Shown: piece by piece, positions 6,874 to 16,300 of the stretch
Layout of the letters: each line of letters starts with the position of its first letter
How positions within the stretch are numbered: the first letter of the stretch is position 1
Source of the DNA: CAG-826 sp964583155
GTDB taxonomy: Bacteria; Bacillota_I; Bacilli_A; RFN20; CAG-826
NCBI GenBank assembly: GCA_964583155.1
Contig: CAZOUY010000013.1
Coordinates: 1 to 33,114 of the forward strand
DNA length: 33,114 bases
Direction: 5' to 3'
Translations under genes and position numbers: made by a program
The notes under the pieces: model-generated
What the model was told of the DNA's origin: nothing
Databases searched by the model: none
Seen by the model: only the letters and a program-made list of their open reading frames with translations

Positions 6874-7287
6874 GTGAGTAAAAAGATCGCAAAAGTCGTT
6901 AAGTTAGAACTTATGGGCGGTGAAGCTAAACCAGGACCTAAACTGGCGTCAGCTGGAATTGTAATGCCGAAATTTTGCACGGACTTTAATGCTAAGACAG
7001 CAGATCGTCGTGGAGAGATTGTACCGGTCATCATTACAGCTTATGAGGACAAATCATTTGATTTTGTTATCAAAACTTCACCAGTAGCCGGATTGCTATT
7101 AAAAGCAGCCGGTATTCAAAAAGGCTCGAGCAATTCCAAAACCAAAAAAGTCGGTCATATAAGCAAAGACGACTTACGGAAGATTGCTGAGTATAAGATG
7201 CCTGATCTAAATTGCAATGACGTTGAAGCCGCTATGAAAATTGTTGCCGGTTCAGCGCGCAATATGGGCATTGTTATTGACGACTAA
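6874..7287 (+). CDS. rplK: 50S ribosomal protein L11
   Basis: L11 forms the GTPase-associated centre with 23S rRNA and takes part in factor binding. The 137 residues have the RNA-binding C-domain (KIAEYKMPDLNCNDVEAAMKIV...ARNMGIVID) and a usual N-domain fold. The normally near-invariant PPVGPALGQAGVN segment is replaced by a shorter PGPKLASAGIVMP (residues 20-32), about four residues less than in E. coli. It starts with GTG, set by an AAGGAGG about 10 bases upstream. It is first in the rplKA operon. Confidence 0.95.
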   Translation: MSKKIAKVVKLELMGGEAKPGPKLASAGIVMPKFCTDFNAKTADRRGEIVPVIITAYEDKSFDFVIKTSPVAGLLLKAAGIQKGSSNSKTKKVGHISKDDLRKIAEYKMPDLNCNDVEAAMKIVAGSARNMGIVIDD

Positions 7288-7334
7288 AATTTGCGTGGGA
7301 GGGAAAACCCGATAGTACCACTAAGGAGGAAATT

Positions 7335-8018
7335 ATGAAGAAAGGTAAAAAATATCAAGCGGCCGCTAAGTTAGTTGATTCTAGCAAGCTTTACACCATT
7401 GCTGAAGCGGCGGAACTTGTCAAACAAACTTCAACCGTAAAGTTTGATGCAACAATTGGCGTTTCATTTCGCTTGAATGTTGATCCAAAGCAAGCTGATC
7501 AACAAATTCGCGGTACTTTGATTCTTCCGCATGGAAACGGAAAAACCAAAAAAGTATTAGCGATTACAAACAAGGTCGAAGAGGCCAAAGAAGCAGGAGC
7601 GGATTTTGTCGGTGGCAAAGAAATGCTTGAAAAAATCCAAAAGGAAAATTGGTTTGACTTTGATATCATTGTCGCCACTCCTGATATGATGGGTGAACTT
7701 GGAAAAATGGGACGTTTATTAGGTCCTAAAGGATTAATGCCAAACCCCAAAACGGGAACAGTTTCGATGGATATCGCGAAGGCTATCCAAGAGATTAAAG
7801 CTGGTAAAGTCGAGTATCGTGTCGACAAAGAAGGCAATATCCATGTCACGATAGCGCGTTGCTCATTTGAGACATCTAAAATTATCGATAATTTAACAGC
7901 TGTCTGTGAGACGATCGTGAAGGTTAGACCATCTGCCGTTAAAGGCACTTATATCAAAAATGCTGCGATTCATACGACCATGGGTCCGGCTATTAAAATC
8001 ACATTTGAAGGTCGATAA
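7335..8018 (+). CDS. rplA: 50S ribosomal protein L1
   Basis: L1 forms the mobile L1 stalk that guides deacylated tRNA out of the E site and commonly represses translation of its own operon. The 227 residues match the family length and show KKGKKYQAAAKLV at the start, the GPKGLMPNPKTGTV signature near the middle and the KIIDNLTAVCETIVKVRPSAVKG helix-loop near the end. An AGGAGG lies 7 bases before the ATG. rplK is 47 bp upstream and a long L10 leader follows. Confidence 0.97.
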   Translation: MKKGKKYQAAAKLVDSSKLYTIAEAAELVKQTSTVKFDATIGVSFRLNVDPKQADQQIRGTLILPHGNGKTKKVLAITNKVEEAKEAGADFVGGKEMLEKIQKENWFDFDIIVATPDMMGELGKMGRLLGPKGLMPNPKTGTVSMDIAKAIQEIKAGKVEYRVDKEGNIHVTIARCSFETSKIIDNLTAVCETIVKVRPSAVKGTYIKNAAIHTTMGPAIKITFEGR

Positions 8019-8030
8019 AATTAATAAGCA

Positions 8031-8147
8031 TTCAATATACCATAGACAGCAACGGCCACGGGGCTTAATAATGTTGCCGAGGTAATGAATAATCAATAAA
8101 TTATTCTCCCATTTTACATGATGGGCTATAACTCATTGTATATTGAA
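8031..8147 (+). promoter_or_regulatory. Ribosomal protein L10 leader
   Basis: This structured leader precedes rplJ. TTCAATATAC (8031-8040) pairs perfectly with GTATATTGAA (8138-8147), closing the element. Inside are GCAAC/GTTGC (8049-8053 with 8073-8077) around the conserved GGCTTAATA, then GCCGAGGTA, and a CCCAT/ATGGG hairpin (8108-8112 with 8121-8125). The ACAGCAAC...CTTAATA...TTGCCGAGGT pattern is that of the Bacillus-type L10 leader, where the L10(L12)4 complex binds and represses. Translation of rplJ starts 36 bases downstream. Confidence 0.88.
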
Positions 8148-8183
8148 GCCTCAATAAAAAATGAAGAAATAGGAGGTGTAACG

Positions 8184-8663
8184 ATGAATCAAGATGTTTT
8201 GAAGGAAAAACAAGAAGTTGTTGCGACAATAACCGAAAAGATTAAATCTTCAGGTTCTTTGACCGTTGTAGAATATCATGGCTTGACCGTTGCGGAAATT
8301 ACCGCCTTACGTCGCTCTTTAAGAGCTGAACAAGCCGAAATGACAGTCTACAAAAATTCTCTTGTGCAAAGAGCGATTGATAGCTTGGGTTTGGATGTTT
8401 CTTTTACAGGGCCAAACGCTTATGTCTTCTCGCATGATGCGATTGCAGGACCAAAAATTATTGCTAAAGCAGCCAAGAAAAATGAACATCTCGTCATCAA
8501 GAGCGGAATCGTTGACGGTAAAGTATTAACCGCCGACGAAATGAAGGTTATCGCTACTTTACCAGGACGCGAAGGACTTATTTCCATGCTCTTATCGTGC
8601 TTACAAGCACCTGTACGCCAATTAGCTTGTGCTATTCAAGCGGTGGCTGACAAACAAAACTAA
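8184..8663 (+). CDS. rplJ: 50S ribosomal protein L10
   Basis: L10 anchors L7/L12 dimers at the base of the ribosomal stalk. The 159 residues show the L10 RNA-binding domain (VVEYHGLTVAEITALRRSLR, then VYKNSLVQRAI) and a C-terminal helix that binds L7/L12. The start is ATG 8184, preceded by AGGAGGT (8171-8177). A longer in-frame reading from 8118 would overlap the L10 leader hairpins and lacks a ribosome-binding site. rplL follows after 24 bp. Confidence 0.96.
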   Translation: MNQDVLKEKQEVVATITEKIKSSGSLTVVEYHGLTVAEITALRRSLRAEQAEMTVYKNSLVQRAIDSLGLDVSFTGPNAYVFSHDAIAGPKIIAKAAKKNEHLVIKSGIVDGKVLTADEMKVIATLPGREGLISMLLSCLQAPVRQLACAIQAVADKQN

Positions 8664-8687
8664 TTGTCAAATAGGAGGAAACAAACA

Positions 8688-9062
8688 ATGGCAAAATTGA
8701 CAAATGAAGAAATTATTGCTTCCATTAAAGAAATGAGCATTCTTGAACTTCACGAATTAGTGAAGGCTATTGAAGAAGAATTTGGCGTTACCGCCGCTGC
8801 TCCAGTTGCAGCTGCTGCGGCACCAGTCGAAGAAGAAGCGGCTAAAGGACCAACCGAAGTTAACTTGATCTTAAAGAGCTTTGGCACTGCCAAAGTTGCA
8901 GTCATTAAGGCAGTTGTTGCTATCACAGGCCTCGGCTTAATGGATGCGAAGAAATTAGTTGATGCTGCTCCATCAACCATTAAAGAGCATATTTCACCAG
9001 TAGAAGCTGAAGAACACAAGAAAGCTCTTGTTGCCGCTGGTGCAGAAGTTGAAATCAAGTAA
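8688..9062 (+). CDS. rplL: 50S ribosomal protein L7/L12
   Basis: This stalk protein recruits and activates the translational GTPases. The 124 residues comprise an N-terminal dimerisation helix (MAKLTNEEIIASIKEMSILEL...), an Ala/Pro-rich hinge (APVAAAAAPVEEEAA) and the C-terminal factor-binding domain (VNLILKSFGTAKVAVIKAV...GLGLMDAKKLVDAAP). ATG 8688 is set by AGGAGG at 8673-8678. Codon use is strongly biased, as usual for a highly expressed gene. A terminator follows. Confidence 0.97.
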   Translation: MAKLTNEEIIASIKEMSILELHELVKAIEEEFGVTAAAPVAAAAAPVEEEAAKGPTEVNLILKSFGTAKVAVIKAVVAITGLGLMDAKKLVDAAPSTIKEHISPVEAEEHKKALVAAGAEVEIK

Positions 9063-9084
9063 TTTTTATATTGCTTATCGTATT

Positions 9085-9113
9085 AAAACCTGCTTTTTTG
9101 AAGGCGGGTTTTT
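9085..9113 (+). terminator. Terminator after rplL
   Basis: AAAACCTGC (9085-9093) pairs with GCGGGTTTT (9104-9112), with one G-U pair, and is followed by Ts. It probably reduces read-through from abundant stalk-protein mRNA into rsmC-rpoBC, as in many bacteria. Confidence 0.75.
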
Positions 9114-9136
9114 GTCGCATTTAAGGGGGTATGTTA

Positions 9137-9745
9137 GTGCCACAATATTTTGACAATATTCCTGGTCTTTCATCTAAACCGCGTATCATTCAATTTGATA
9201 TAAATGGTGTAGAATTATCTTTTCAAAGCGACAACGGTGTCTTTTCTAAAGAACAAGTGGATGAGGGGACAAAGGCTTTATTGAAAGTGCTGTTCTCTTT
9301 TCCACTGCAAGGAAAGATTCTTGACTTAGGATGTGGATATGGAGCGTTAGGATTAACGCTTGCGTACTTTATTCCCACATCAACATTTGTGCTTACTGAT
9401 ATAAACGAACGAGCCATCGCTTTAACACAAATCAACATTAAACGGCTCCACCTCGAAAATGTTACTTGTCGATTGAGCAACATTTACGAAAATATAAACG
9501 AATTATTCCATTCAATCGTCATTAACCCTCCGATTCGTGCGGGCAAAACCGTAATCTATGAGATGTTTCGCGGGGCTTATGACCATTTGTATGATGACGG
9601 TTCTCTTTTTATCGTCATCCGTAAATCTCATGGTGCTCATTCCGCTGAAGCCTATATAAAAAAGGTCTTCGGTAATTGTGATCTATTAAAAAAGGAAAAA
9701 GGGTACTACATTTATGTGGCGAAAAAAGAAAAACAAAAACTATGA
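9137..9745 (+). CDS. RsmC-family 16S rRNA (guanine) methyltransferase, YbxB-like
   Basis: This is a class I SAM-dependent methyltransferase, probably making N2-methylguanine in 16S rRNA. The 202-residue protein has the SAM loop DLGCGYGALG (from Asp63), an acidic residue after beta2 (LTDINERAI) and the catalytic NPPIRAGK (from Asn130), the N-P-P motif typical of RsmC-like N2-G enzymes. It lacks the duplicated N-terminal half of E. coli RsmC, as B. subtilis YbxB does. GTG 9137 is the likely start: AAGGGGGT (9123-9130) pairs fully with the anti-SD at good spacing. The ATG at 9131 is too close. Its place between rplL and rpoB is the same as for ybxB. Confidence 0.88.
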   Translation: MPQYFDNIPGLSSKPRIIQFDINGVELSFQSDNGVFSKEQVDEGTKALLKVLFSFPLQGKILDLGCGYGALGLTLAYFIPTSTFVLTDINERAIALTQINIKRLHLENVTCRLSNIYENINELFHSIVINPPIRAGKTVIYEMFRGAYDHLYDDGSLFIVIRKSHGAHSAEAYIKKVFGNCDLLKKEKGYYIYVAKKEKQKL

Positions 9746-9763
9746 TTAGAGAGGTGCAAATTC

Positions 9764-12700
9764 ATGGATAAAAATAGCAAAATAAAGTATCTCAACAATG
9801 ACCGAATCGATTATTCAAAGATCAGTGGATCATTACCATTACCTAATTTAGTGGAAATTCAAACTGAATCTTTTCGTTGGTTTGTTGAGAAAGGCATCAA
9901 CGAAGTTTTAAATGATGTTTTTCCCATTTCCAACTACAGTGACACCTTACAGATTGAATATGTGAGCTGTCGCTTTGACAAACCAAAATACGATTATTTG
10001 GAATGTAAAGAACGGGATATGACCTATAGTGCTCCATTACGGACAACCTTGCGCTTGCGTTTTAAAGAAACAGGCGAGATCAAGGAATCGGAAGTGTTTA
10101 TGGGTGATTTTCCGTTAATGACTGAAAGTGGAACTTTTATTATTAATGGTGCGGAAAGAGTCATCGTTTCCCAATTAGTGCGTTCGCCAGGCGCCTATAT
10201 GTCGAAAACTATGGACAAGTCTGGTAAATATCTCTATGAAGGAGACTTAATTCCTACAAGAGGCACGTGGCTTCAATTTGAATCGGACCAAAAAGATGTT
10301 TTATCGGTTCGTATCGATCGCCAACGTAAAATGTATGCCACCATTTTATTAAAAGCATTAGGGTTAGAAAGTGACGCGGAAATCGAAGATTTATTTGGTG
10401 TCCGCGATAATTTGCACGGAACGCTCGAAAAGGATGCGGATATTAATACAGCTCAAAAGGCTTTGAGCGAGATTTTCCGTAAATTAAAACCAGGTGAACC
10501 AGTAACTGAAGAAGGTACTGCCAATTATTTGATACAAAAATTCTTTGATCATAAGCGATATGATCTTGGAAGAGCGGGCCGTTATAAATATGCTGAAAAA
10601 TTAGGCATCTACGATCGTTTAGTCGGAAGAGTTTTAGCAGAGCCATTAGTGTCAGCCGATGGTGAGGTTATTTATAATACCGGCACTCTTTTAACGAAGG
10701 AAATGGTCGAAGATTTAAAATCGCAAAAGTTCTTTGAACAAGGGGCTCATGTTCGCCACGTTTCGATTAATACGCGGTTGGATAGTCATGATAAAGTGAA
10801 TTTTATCCGGGTTTATGCGGATGAAAAATGCACAATTGTCGCCCCAATCGTTGGTACCGATTTAACACTAACCGAAGCGTGTGTTACAATTCCGGATATT
10901 CTAGCGGTCTTTTCTTACTTCATGAATATTATGGATGGCTTTGGTAATACCGATGATATCGATCATTTAGGCAATCGACGCGTGCGTTGTGTCGGCGAGT
11001 TGATCGAAAATCAATTCCGAATCGGTCTTTCGAAAATGGGCAAATCGGTTAAAGAGAAAATGTCTATTGCGGATTTGGCAAACGTCACACCACAATCTTT
11101 GGTGAATATTCGTCCTTTAACCGCCGCTATTAAGGAATTCTTTGCGACATCGCAATTGTCACAATTTATGGATCAGACGAATCCTTTAGCTGAATTGACC
11201 AATAAGCGCCGTTTGTCCGCTTTAGGACCTGGCGGTTTAACTCGTGATCGTGCGACCTTTGATGTTCGTGACGTTCACTATTCTCATTATGGACGTATTT
11301 GTCCAATTGAAACACCAGAAGGTCAAAACATCGGATTAATAAATAACTTGGCTTCTTATGCAAAAGTTAATCCTTATGGCTTTATTGAAACGCCATATCG
11401 GATTGTGGATAAAGAAACAGGTCGCGTTCTCGATGATGCGGTCTATCTTTCGGCAGATGATGAGAGAGGTCATGTTATTGCTCAAGCAAACGTTCGTTTA
11501 GGCGAAGATGGTCAAATTCTCGATAATAAGGTTATTTCCCGTTTTAACGGCGATAACGTTATTGCTGAAAAAGATGAAATTGATTATATCGATGTTTCAC
11601 CAAAGCAAATCGTTTCTATCGCTTCGGCTTGTATTCCGTTTTTAGAAAACGATGATACGACAAGAGCGTTAATGGGTGCTAACATGCAACGTCAGGCTTT
11701 GCCATTATTAAGACCACACGCTCCCTTTGTTGGGACAGGTATGGAACATGTTATTGCGCGTGATTCAGGAAGTGCGGTTGTGGCCAAAGAAGACGGTATC
11801 GTTAAGTATGTAGATTCGCGAAAGATTATCATTTTCGATGGCGAAAACGATCATGAATATCGTTTGCAAAAATTTGGACGTAGCAATCAAGGAACTTGTA
11901 TGAATCAAACACCAATAGTCAAGGTCGGTCAAGAGATAAAAGCTCATGACGTGATTGCTGATGGACCGGCTATGGAAAATGGTGATTTGGCTTTAGGACA
12001 AAATGTGACCATCGCTTTTATGACATGGAACGGTTATAACTATGAAGATGCTGTTATTATGTCAGAAAGATTGGTAAAAGATGATGTTTATACAACTATT
12101 CATATTGAAGAATATGATTTAGAATGTCGTGATACGAAATTAGGAGCTGAAGAAATTACTCGTGATGTTCCTAATATTAATGAGGATGCGAAGGCCTTCT
12201 TGGATGAACGCGGCATTATTATTCCCGGCGCCGAGGTTAAAGAAGGCGATATCCTTGTTGGCAAAGTGACGCCTAAAGGACAAACGGAACCAACACCCGA
12301 AGAAAAACTATTAATGGCTATTTTTGCGGAAAAGACCAAGGATGGCAAGGATTCTTCGTTACGTGTTCCTCATGGTGGAGCCGGTATTGTTTTGGATGTT
12401 AAGACCTTTTCACGTAATAATGGCGATGAATTAGCGCCTGGCGTGAATGAAGTCGTTCGCGTTTATATTGTGCAAAAAAGAAAAATTTCCGAAGGTGACA
12501 AGATGTCAGGACGACATGGTAATAAGGGCGTTATTTCCCGTATTTTACCTGTTGAAGATATGCCTTTCTTGCCGGATGGCACACCGATCGACATCATGCT
12601 CAATCCTTTAGGAGTTCCTTCGCGTATGAATATCGGTCAGATTCTAGAAATTCATTTGGGTATGGCTTGTAAGAAACTCGGGTTGAAGATTGCGACACCG

Positions 12701-13324
12701 GTTTTTGATGGTATGACCAATGAAGAGATTTTTGACTTGATGGAAAAAGCCGGAATGGAAAAAGATGGTAAAACCGTCTTATATGATGGAAGAACGGGCG
12801 ATCGCTTTGATGAGCGTATTTCTGTTGGCGTCATGTATATGATTAAATTAGTTCACATGGTCGACGATAAATTGCATGCACGGGCCACAGGACCTTATTC
12901 CTTAGTGACACAACAGCCATTGGGAGGTAAAGCTCAAAATGGTGGTCAAAGATTTGGAGAAATGGAAGTATGGGCTCTAGAAGCTTATGGCGCTGCTCAT
13001 ATTTTACAAGAAATCTTAACTATCAAATCTGATGATCGTGTTGGTCGTAAGAAAACTTATGAAGCGATTATCAAGCAACATAGTATTCCTCGTTCGGGTA
13101 TTCCTGAAGCATTCTTGGTTTTACAAAAAGAATTACAAGGATTAGCCGTTGATGTCCGTCTCTTGGATCAAGAAGGACAAGAGATTGATATTACCGCTAT
13201 TTCGAAACAAAATGAAGCGGAAGAAAGAAAAATTTCTTCTTCGATTCGTGAAATGACAAGCGATTATATTGTCGATGATTCCATAGATATGGTAATCGTT
13301 GATGATAATAAGGACAAGGAATAG
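9764..13324 (+). CDS. rpoB: DNA-directed RNA polymerase subunit beta
   Basis: The 1186-residue catalytic beta subunit shows full-length Firmicutes architecture: the protrusion and lobes; the fork/rifampicin region (SQLSQFMDQTNPLAEL then KRRLSALGPGGLTRDRA); YGRICPIETPEGQNIGL; the RHGNKGVIS motif; and the C-terminal clamp region (GGKAQNGGQRFGEMEVWALE). At codon 480 (11201-11203) the residue is Asn; the E. coli equivalent is His526, a classical rifampicin-resistance site. The neighbouring Leu, Gln, Asp, Ser and Leu contacts look wild-type. The start has GAGAGGTG upstream. rpoC follows after 15 bp. Confidence 0.98.
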   Translation: MDKNSKIKYLNNDRIDYSKISGSLPLPNLVEIQTESFRWFVEKGINEVLNDVFPISNYSDTLQIEYVSCRFDKPKYDYLECKERDMTYSAPLRTTLRLRFKETGEIKESEVFMGDFPLMTESGTFIINGAERVIVSQLVRSPGAYMSKTMDKSGKYLYEGDLIPTRGTWLQFESDQKDVLSVRIDRQRKMYATILLKALGLESDAEIEDLFGVRDNLHGTLEKDADINTAQKALSEIFRKLKPGEPVTEEGTANYLIQKFFDHKRYDLGRAGRYKYAEKLGIYDRLVGRVLAEPLVSADGEVIYNTGTLLTKEMVEDLKSQKFFEQGAHVRHVSINTRLDSHDKVNFIRVYADEKCTIVAPIVGTDLTLTEACVTIPDILAVFSYFMNIMDGFGNTDDIDHLGNRRVRCVGELIENQFRIGLSKMGKSVKEKMSIADLANVTPQSLVNIRPLTAAIKEFFATSQLSQFMDQTNPLAELTNKRRLSALGPGGLTRDRATFDVRDVHYSHYGRICPIETPEGQNIGLINNLASYAKVNPYGFIETPYRIVDKETGRVLDDAVYLSADDERGHVIAQANVRLGEDGQILDNKVISRFNGDNVIAEKDEIDYIDVSPKQIVSIASACIPFLENDDTTRALMGANMQRQALPLLRPHAPFVGTGMEHVIARDSGSAVVAKEDGIVKYVDSRKIIIFDGENDHEYRLQKFGRSNQGTCMNQTPIVKVGQEIKAHDVIADGPAMENGDLALGQNVTIAFMTWNGYNYEDAVIMSERLVKDDVYTTIHIEEYDLECRDTKLGAEEITRDVPNINEDAKAFLDERGIIIPGAEVKEGDILVGKVTPKGQTEPTPEEKLLMAIFAEKTKDGKDSSLRVPHGGAGIVLDVKTFSRNNGDELAPGVNEVVRVYIVQKRKISEGDKMSGRHGNKGVISRILPVEDMPFLPDGTPIDIMLNPLGVPSRMNIGQILEIHLGMACKKLGLKIATPVFDGMTNEEIFDLMEKAGMEKDGKTVLYDGRTGDRFDERISVGVMYMIKLVHMVDDKLHARATGPYSLVTQQPLGGKAQNGGQRFGEMEVWALEAYGAAHILQEILTIKSDDRVGRKKTYEAIIKQHSIPRSGIPEAFLVLQKELQGLAVDVRLLDQEGQEIDITAISKQNEAEERKISSSIREMTSDYIVDDSIDMVIVDDNKDKE

Positions 13325-13339
13325 GAGGGAGTTCAAGAT

Positions 13340-16300
13340 ATGTTTGATGTTAGACGATTAGCGGCTATCCAAGTTGGACTAGCTTCTCCTGAACAAATTC
13401 GTGCATGGTCTCATGGTGAGGTAAAAAAGCCGGAAACCATTAACTATCGTTCACAAAAACCCGAAATGGGTGGTCTTTGCTGCGAAAAAATATTTGGACC
13501 AGCCAAAGATTACGAGTGCCATTGCGGAAAGTATAAGAAGATTCGTTTCCAAGGTATTACCTGTGAAAAGTGCGGCGTCGAAGTTATTTCTAAGGAAGTG
13601 CGTCGTGAAAGAATGGGGCATATTGAGCTTGCCTCTCCTTGTACTCATATATGGTATTTAAAAGGTATTCCATCGCGAATGGGATTGATTCTCGATGTTT
13701 CACCGAAGCAATTAGAAGAAGTCGTGTATTTTGCGGCTCATATTTGTTTAAACCCGGGCACATCGGGAGTCCTTCGTTATCGGGGATTCTTAGATGAAAA
13801 AACGGCTCGTCAAGATTTTATTTCCGCTATTAAAGAATTCCAACCGCAATTAGATCCTGATTCTTATGATTTTGCGCGAAGCGAAGAATTAATTGCTAAA
13901 ATGGAAAAACCGAATGAAACTTTTGATTTCTACACTATTTCTTCCTTTATTGCAAAATATACGGGAGCAGAATTTGGTGAAGGAGCCGAGGCTATTAAGC
14001 GTTTATTACGCGAAGTTGATTTGGATGCCGAATTAGCCAAAATTCAAGCCGAACTTAAAGATACTCAAGGCCAAAAGAATCAAAAGAGAATCAAATTGAT
14101 TAAGCGTTTAGAGGCTGTCGAAGCGTTCCGTTCCAGCAATAACAAGCCGGAATGGATGGTATTGGATGTTATTCCTGTGATTCCACCTGATTTAAGACCA
14201 ATGCTACCACTTGATGGTGGTCGTTTTGCCACCGCTGATTTAAACGATCTATATCGACGGGTTATTACTCGTAATACGCGTTTAAAGAAATTGATTGATA
14301 TGAACGCTCCATCGGTCATTTTAATGAATGAAAAGCGTATGCTTCAAGAAGCTGTCGATGCTTTGATCGATAATGGCCGTCGTAATAAGCCGGTTCAAGG
14401 TGCCGGAGGCCGTCCTTTGAAATCACTTTCCAGTGCTTTAAAAGGCAAACAAGGGCGTTTCCGTCAGAATCTTTTAGGAAAACGTGTTGACTATTCCGGA
14501 CGTTCGGTTATTGCTGTTGGACCTGATCTTAAAATGTATCAATGTGGATTACCACGTGAAATGGCTATTCAATTATTACGTCCTTATATCGCTTCATTGT
14601 TGATTAAAAGAGGATATGCGACTGCTCATAAGCAGGCTGATAAAATTATCGACCGCTATGAAGAAAGCGTATTTGATATTGTCGAAGAGATTATTGGACA
14701 GCATCCTGTATTATTAAACCGTGCGCCAACATTGCACCGTTTAGGTATTCAGGCATTCCAGCCTAAATTAGTTGATGGACGAGCTATTCGTTTGCATCCT
14801 CTTGTTTGTACGGGCTTTAATGCTGACTTTGATGGTGACCAGATGGCGGTTCACGTCCCACTTTCAAAAGCGGCTCAAGAAGAAGCTTTGAATTTGATGT
14901 TGGCCTCCAATAATATTTTAGGCCCTAAGGATGGTAAACCGATTGTTACTCCATCTCAGGACATGGTTTTAGGTAATTATTATTTGACCCTAGAATCAAC
15001 AAAAGAGGACTTTTTAAAGAAAGCTGAAGAATGCCGTCTTCGCCACGATGATGATGAAGCTGAGCTTTATACTCTATATGCGGCGAGTGAAGGAAAAGTC
15101 TTCCGCAATAAAGATGAAGTTATTGTGGCTTATCAAACCAAACAAATTCATCTCCATAATCGTATCGTTATTCCCGGTCGTGCTTTAAATAAGACAGGAT
15201 TTAGCGAAACAATGAGAAATGGCTATTTGATTACTACGGTTGGTAAGATCATTTTTAACGAAATTTATCCAAACGATTTCCCATATTTAAATGATATTTG
15301 CAAAGAGAATCTAGCCGGTGATTTAGAGCAATTCTTTGTTCCGAAGGGCACAGATCTCAAAACTTATATCGCTAATTTGCCTGTTCGGGAACCATTTGGT
15401 AAGAAACAATTAGGCGCTATTATTAATGAAACCTTCCGTCGTTACGGAACAACGAAAACAAGCGTTGTTTTGGATAAGATGAAGGATCAAGGCTTTACCT
15501 ATTCAACGGTAGCGGGTATTACAGTATCCATTGCCGATATTAATGTCATAGAAGGCAAAGAAGAATTGATTGCTGAAGGTGATCGTCAAGTCGATGTCAT
15601 CCAACACCTTTATGAAAAAGGCTTATTGACCGATAAGGAAAGATACCAACAAGTGGTTGCTGTTTGGGGCGATCGCGATACAGGCGTATTAAAGAAGGTT
15701 GAAAAGCTATTAAAGGATAAGATGGCGAAGGAATCACGCAACCCGATTTTCATGATGAGTGCTTCCGGGGCTCGTGGTAATACTTCCAACTTCTTACAAT
15801 TAGTAGGAATGCGGGGCTTAATGTCCAAGCCTTCAGGCGAATCTATTGAATTACCGATTAAGTCATGCTTCCGTGAAGGTATGACTGTCAGTGAATTCTT
15901 TATTGCTACGCATGGTGCTCGTAAGGGTGGAGCGGATACCGCTCTTAAAACAGCCGACTCTGGTTATTTAACGAGACGTTTGGTTGATATTTCTCAAGAT
16001 GTCATCGTACGGGAAGAGGATTGCCATACTGATCATGGCTTTGTCGTCTCGGAAATTCGTGATACCTCCCAAGATGCGGTTATCGTACCACTCGAAGATC
16101 GCTTGGCCGGTCGTTATTCGATCCGTGATATTGTTCATCCGGAAACCGGTGAAGTTATCGTGCCCGGCAATACTTTAATGAGTGAAGATGATGCAAAGAA
16201 TATCGTGAAAGCCGGTATTACGCATGTCGAAATCCGCTCGTTATTTGGATGCGAAACCAAAGATGGCGTTTGCAAACATTGTTATGGACGTAACCTTGCT

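Noticed and set aside
8118..8183. N-terminal extension of L10
   Set aside because: It overlaps the conserved L10 leader structure and lacks a ribosome-binding site; ATG 8184 gives the normal protein.
8750..9058. Long antisense open frame in rplL
   Set aside because: It is a by-product of the strongly biased Ala/Glu codons of rplL and has no protein-family features.
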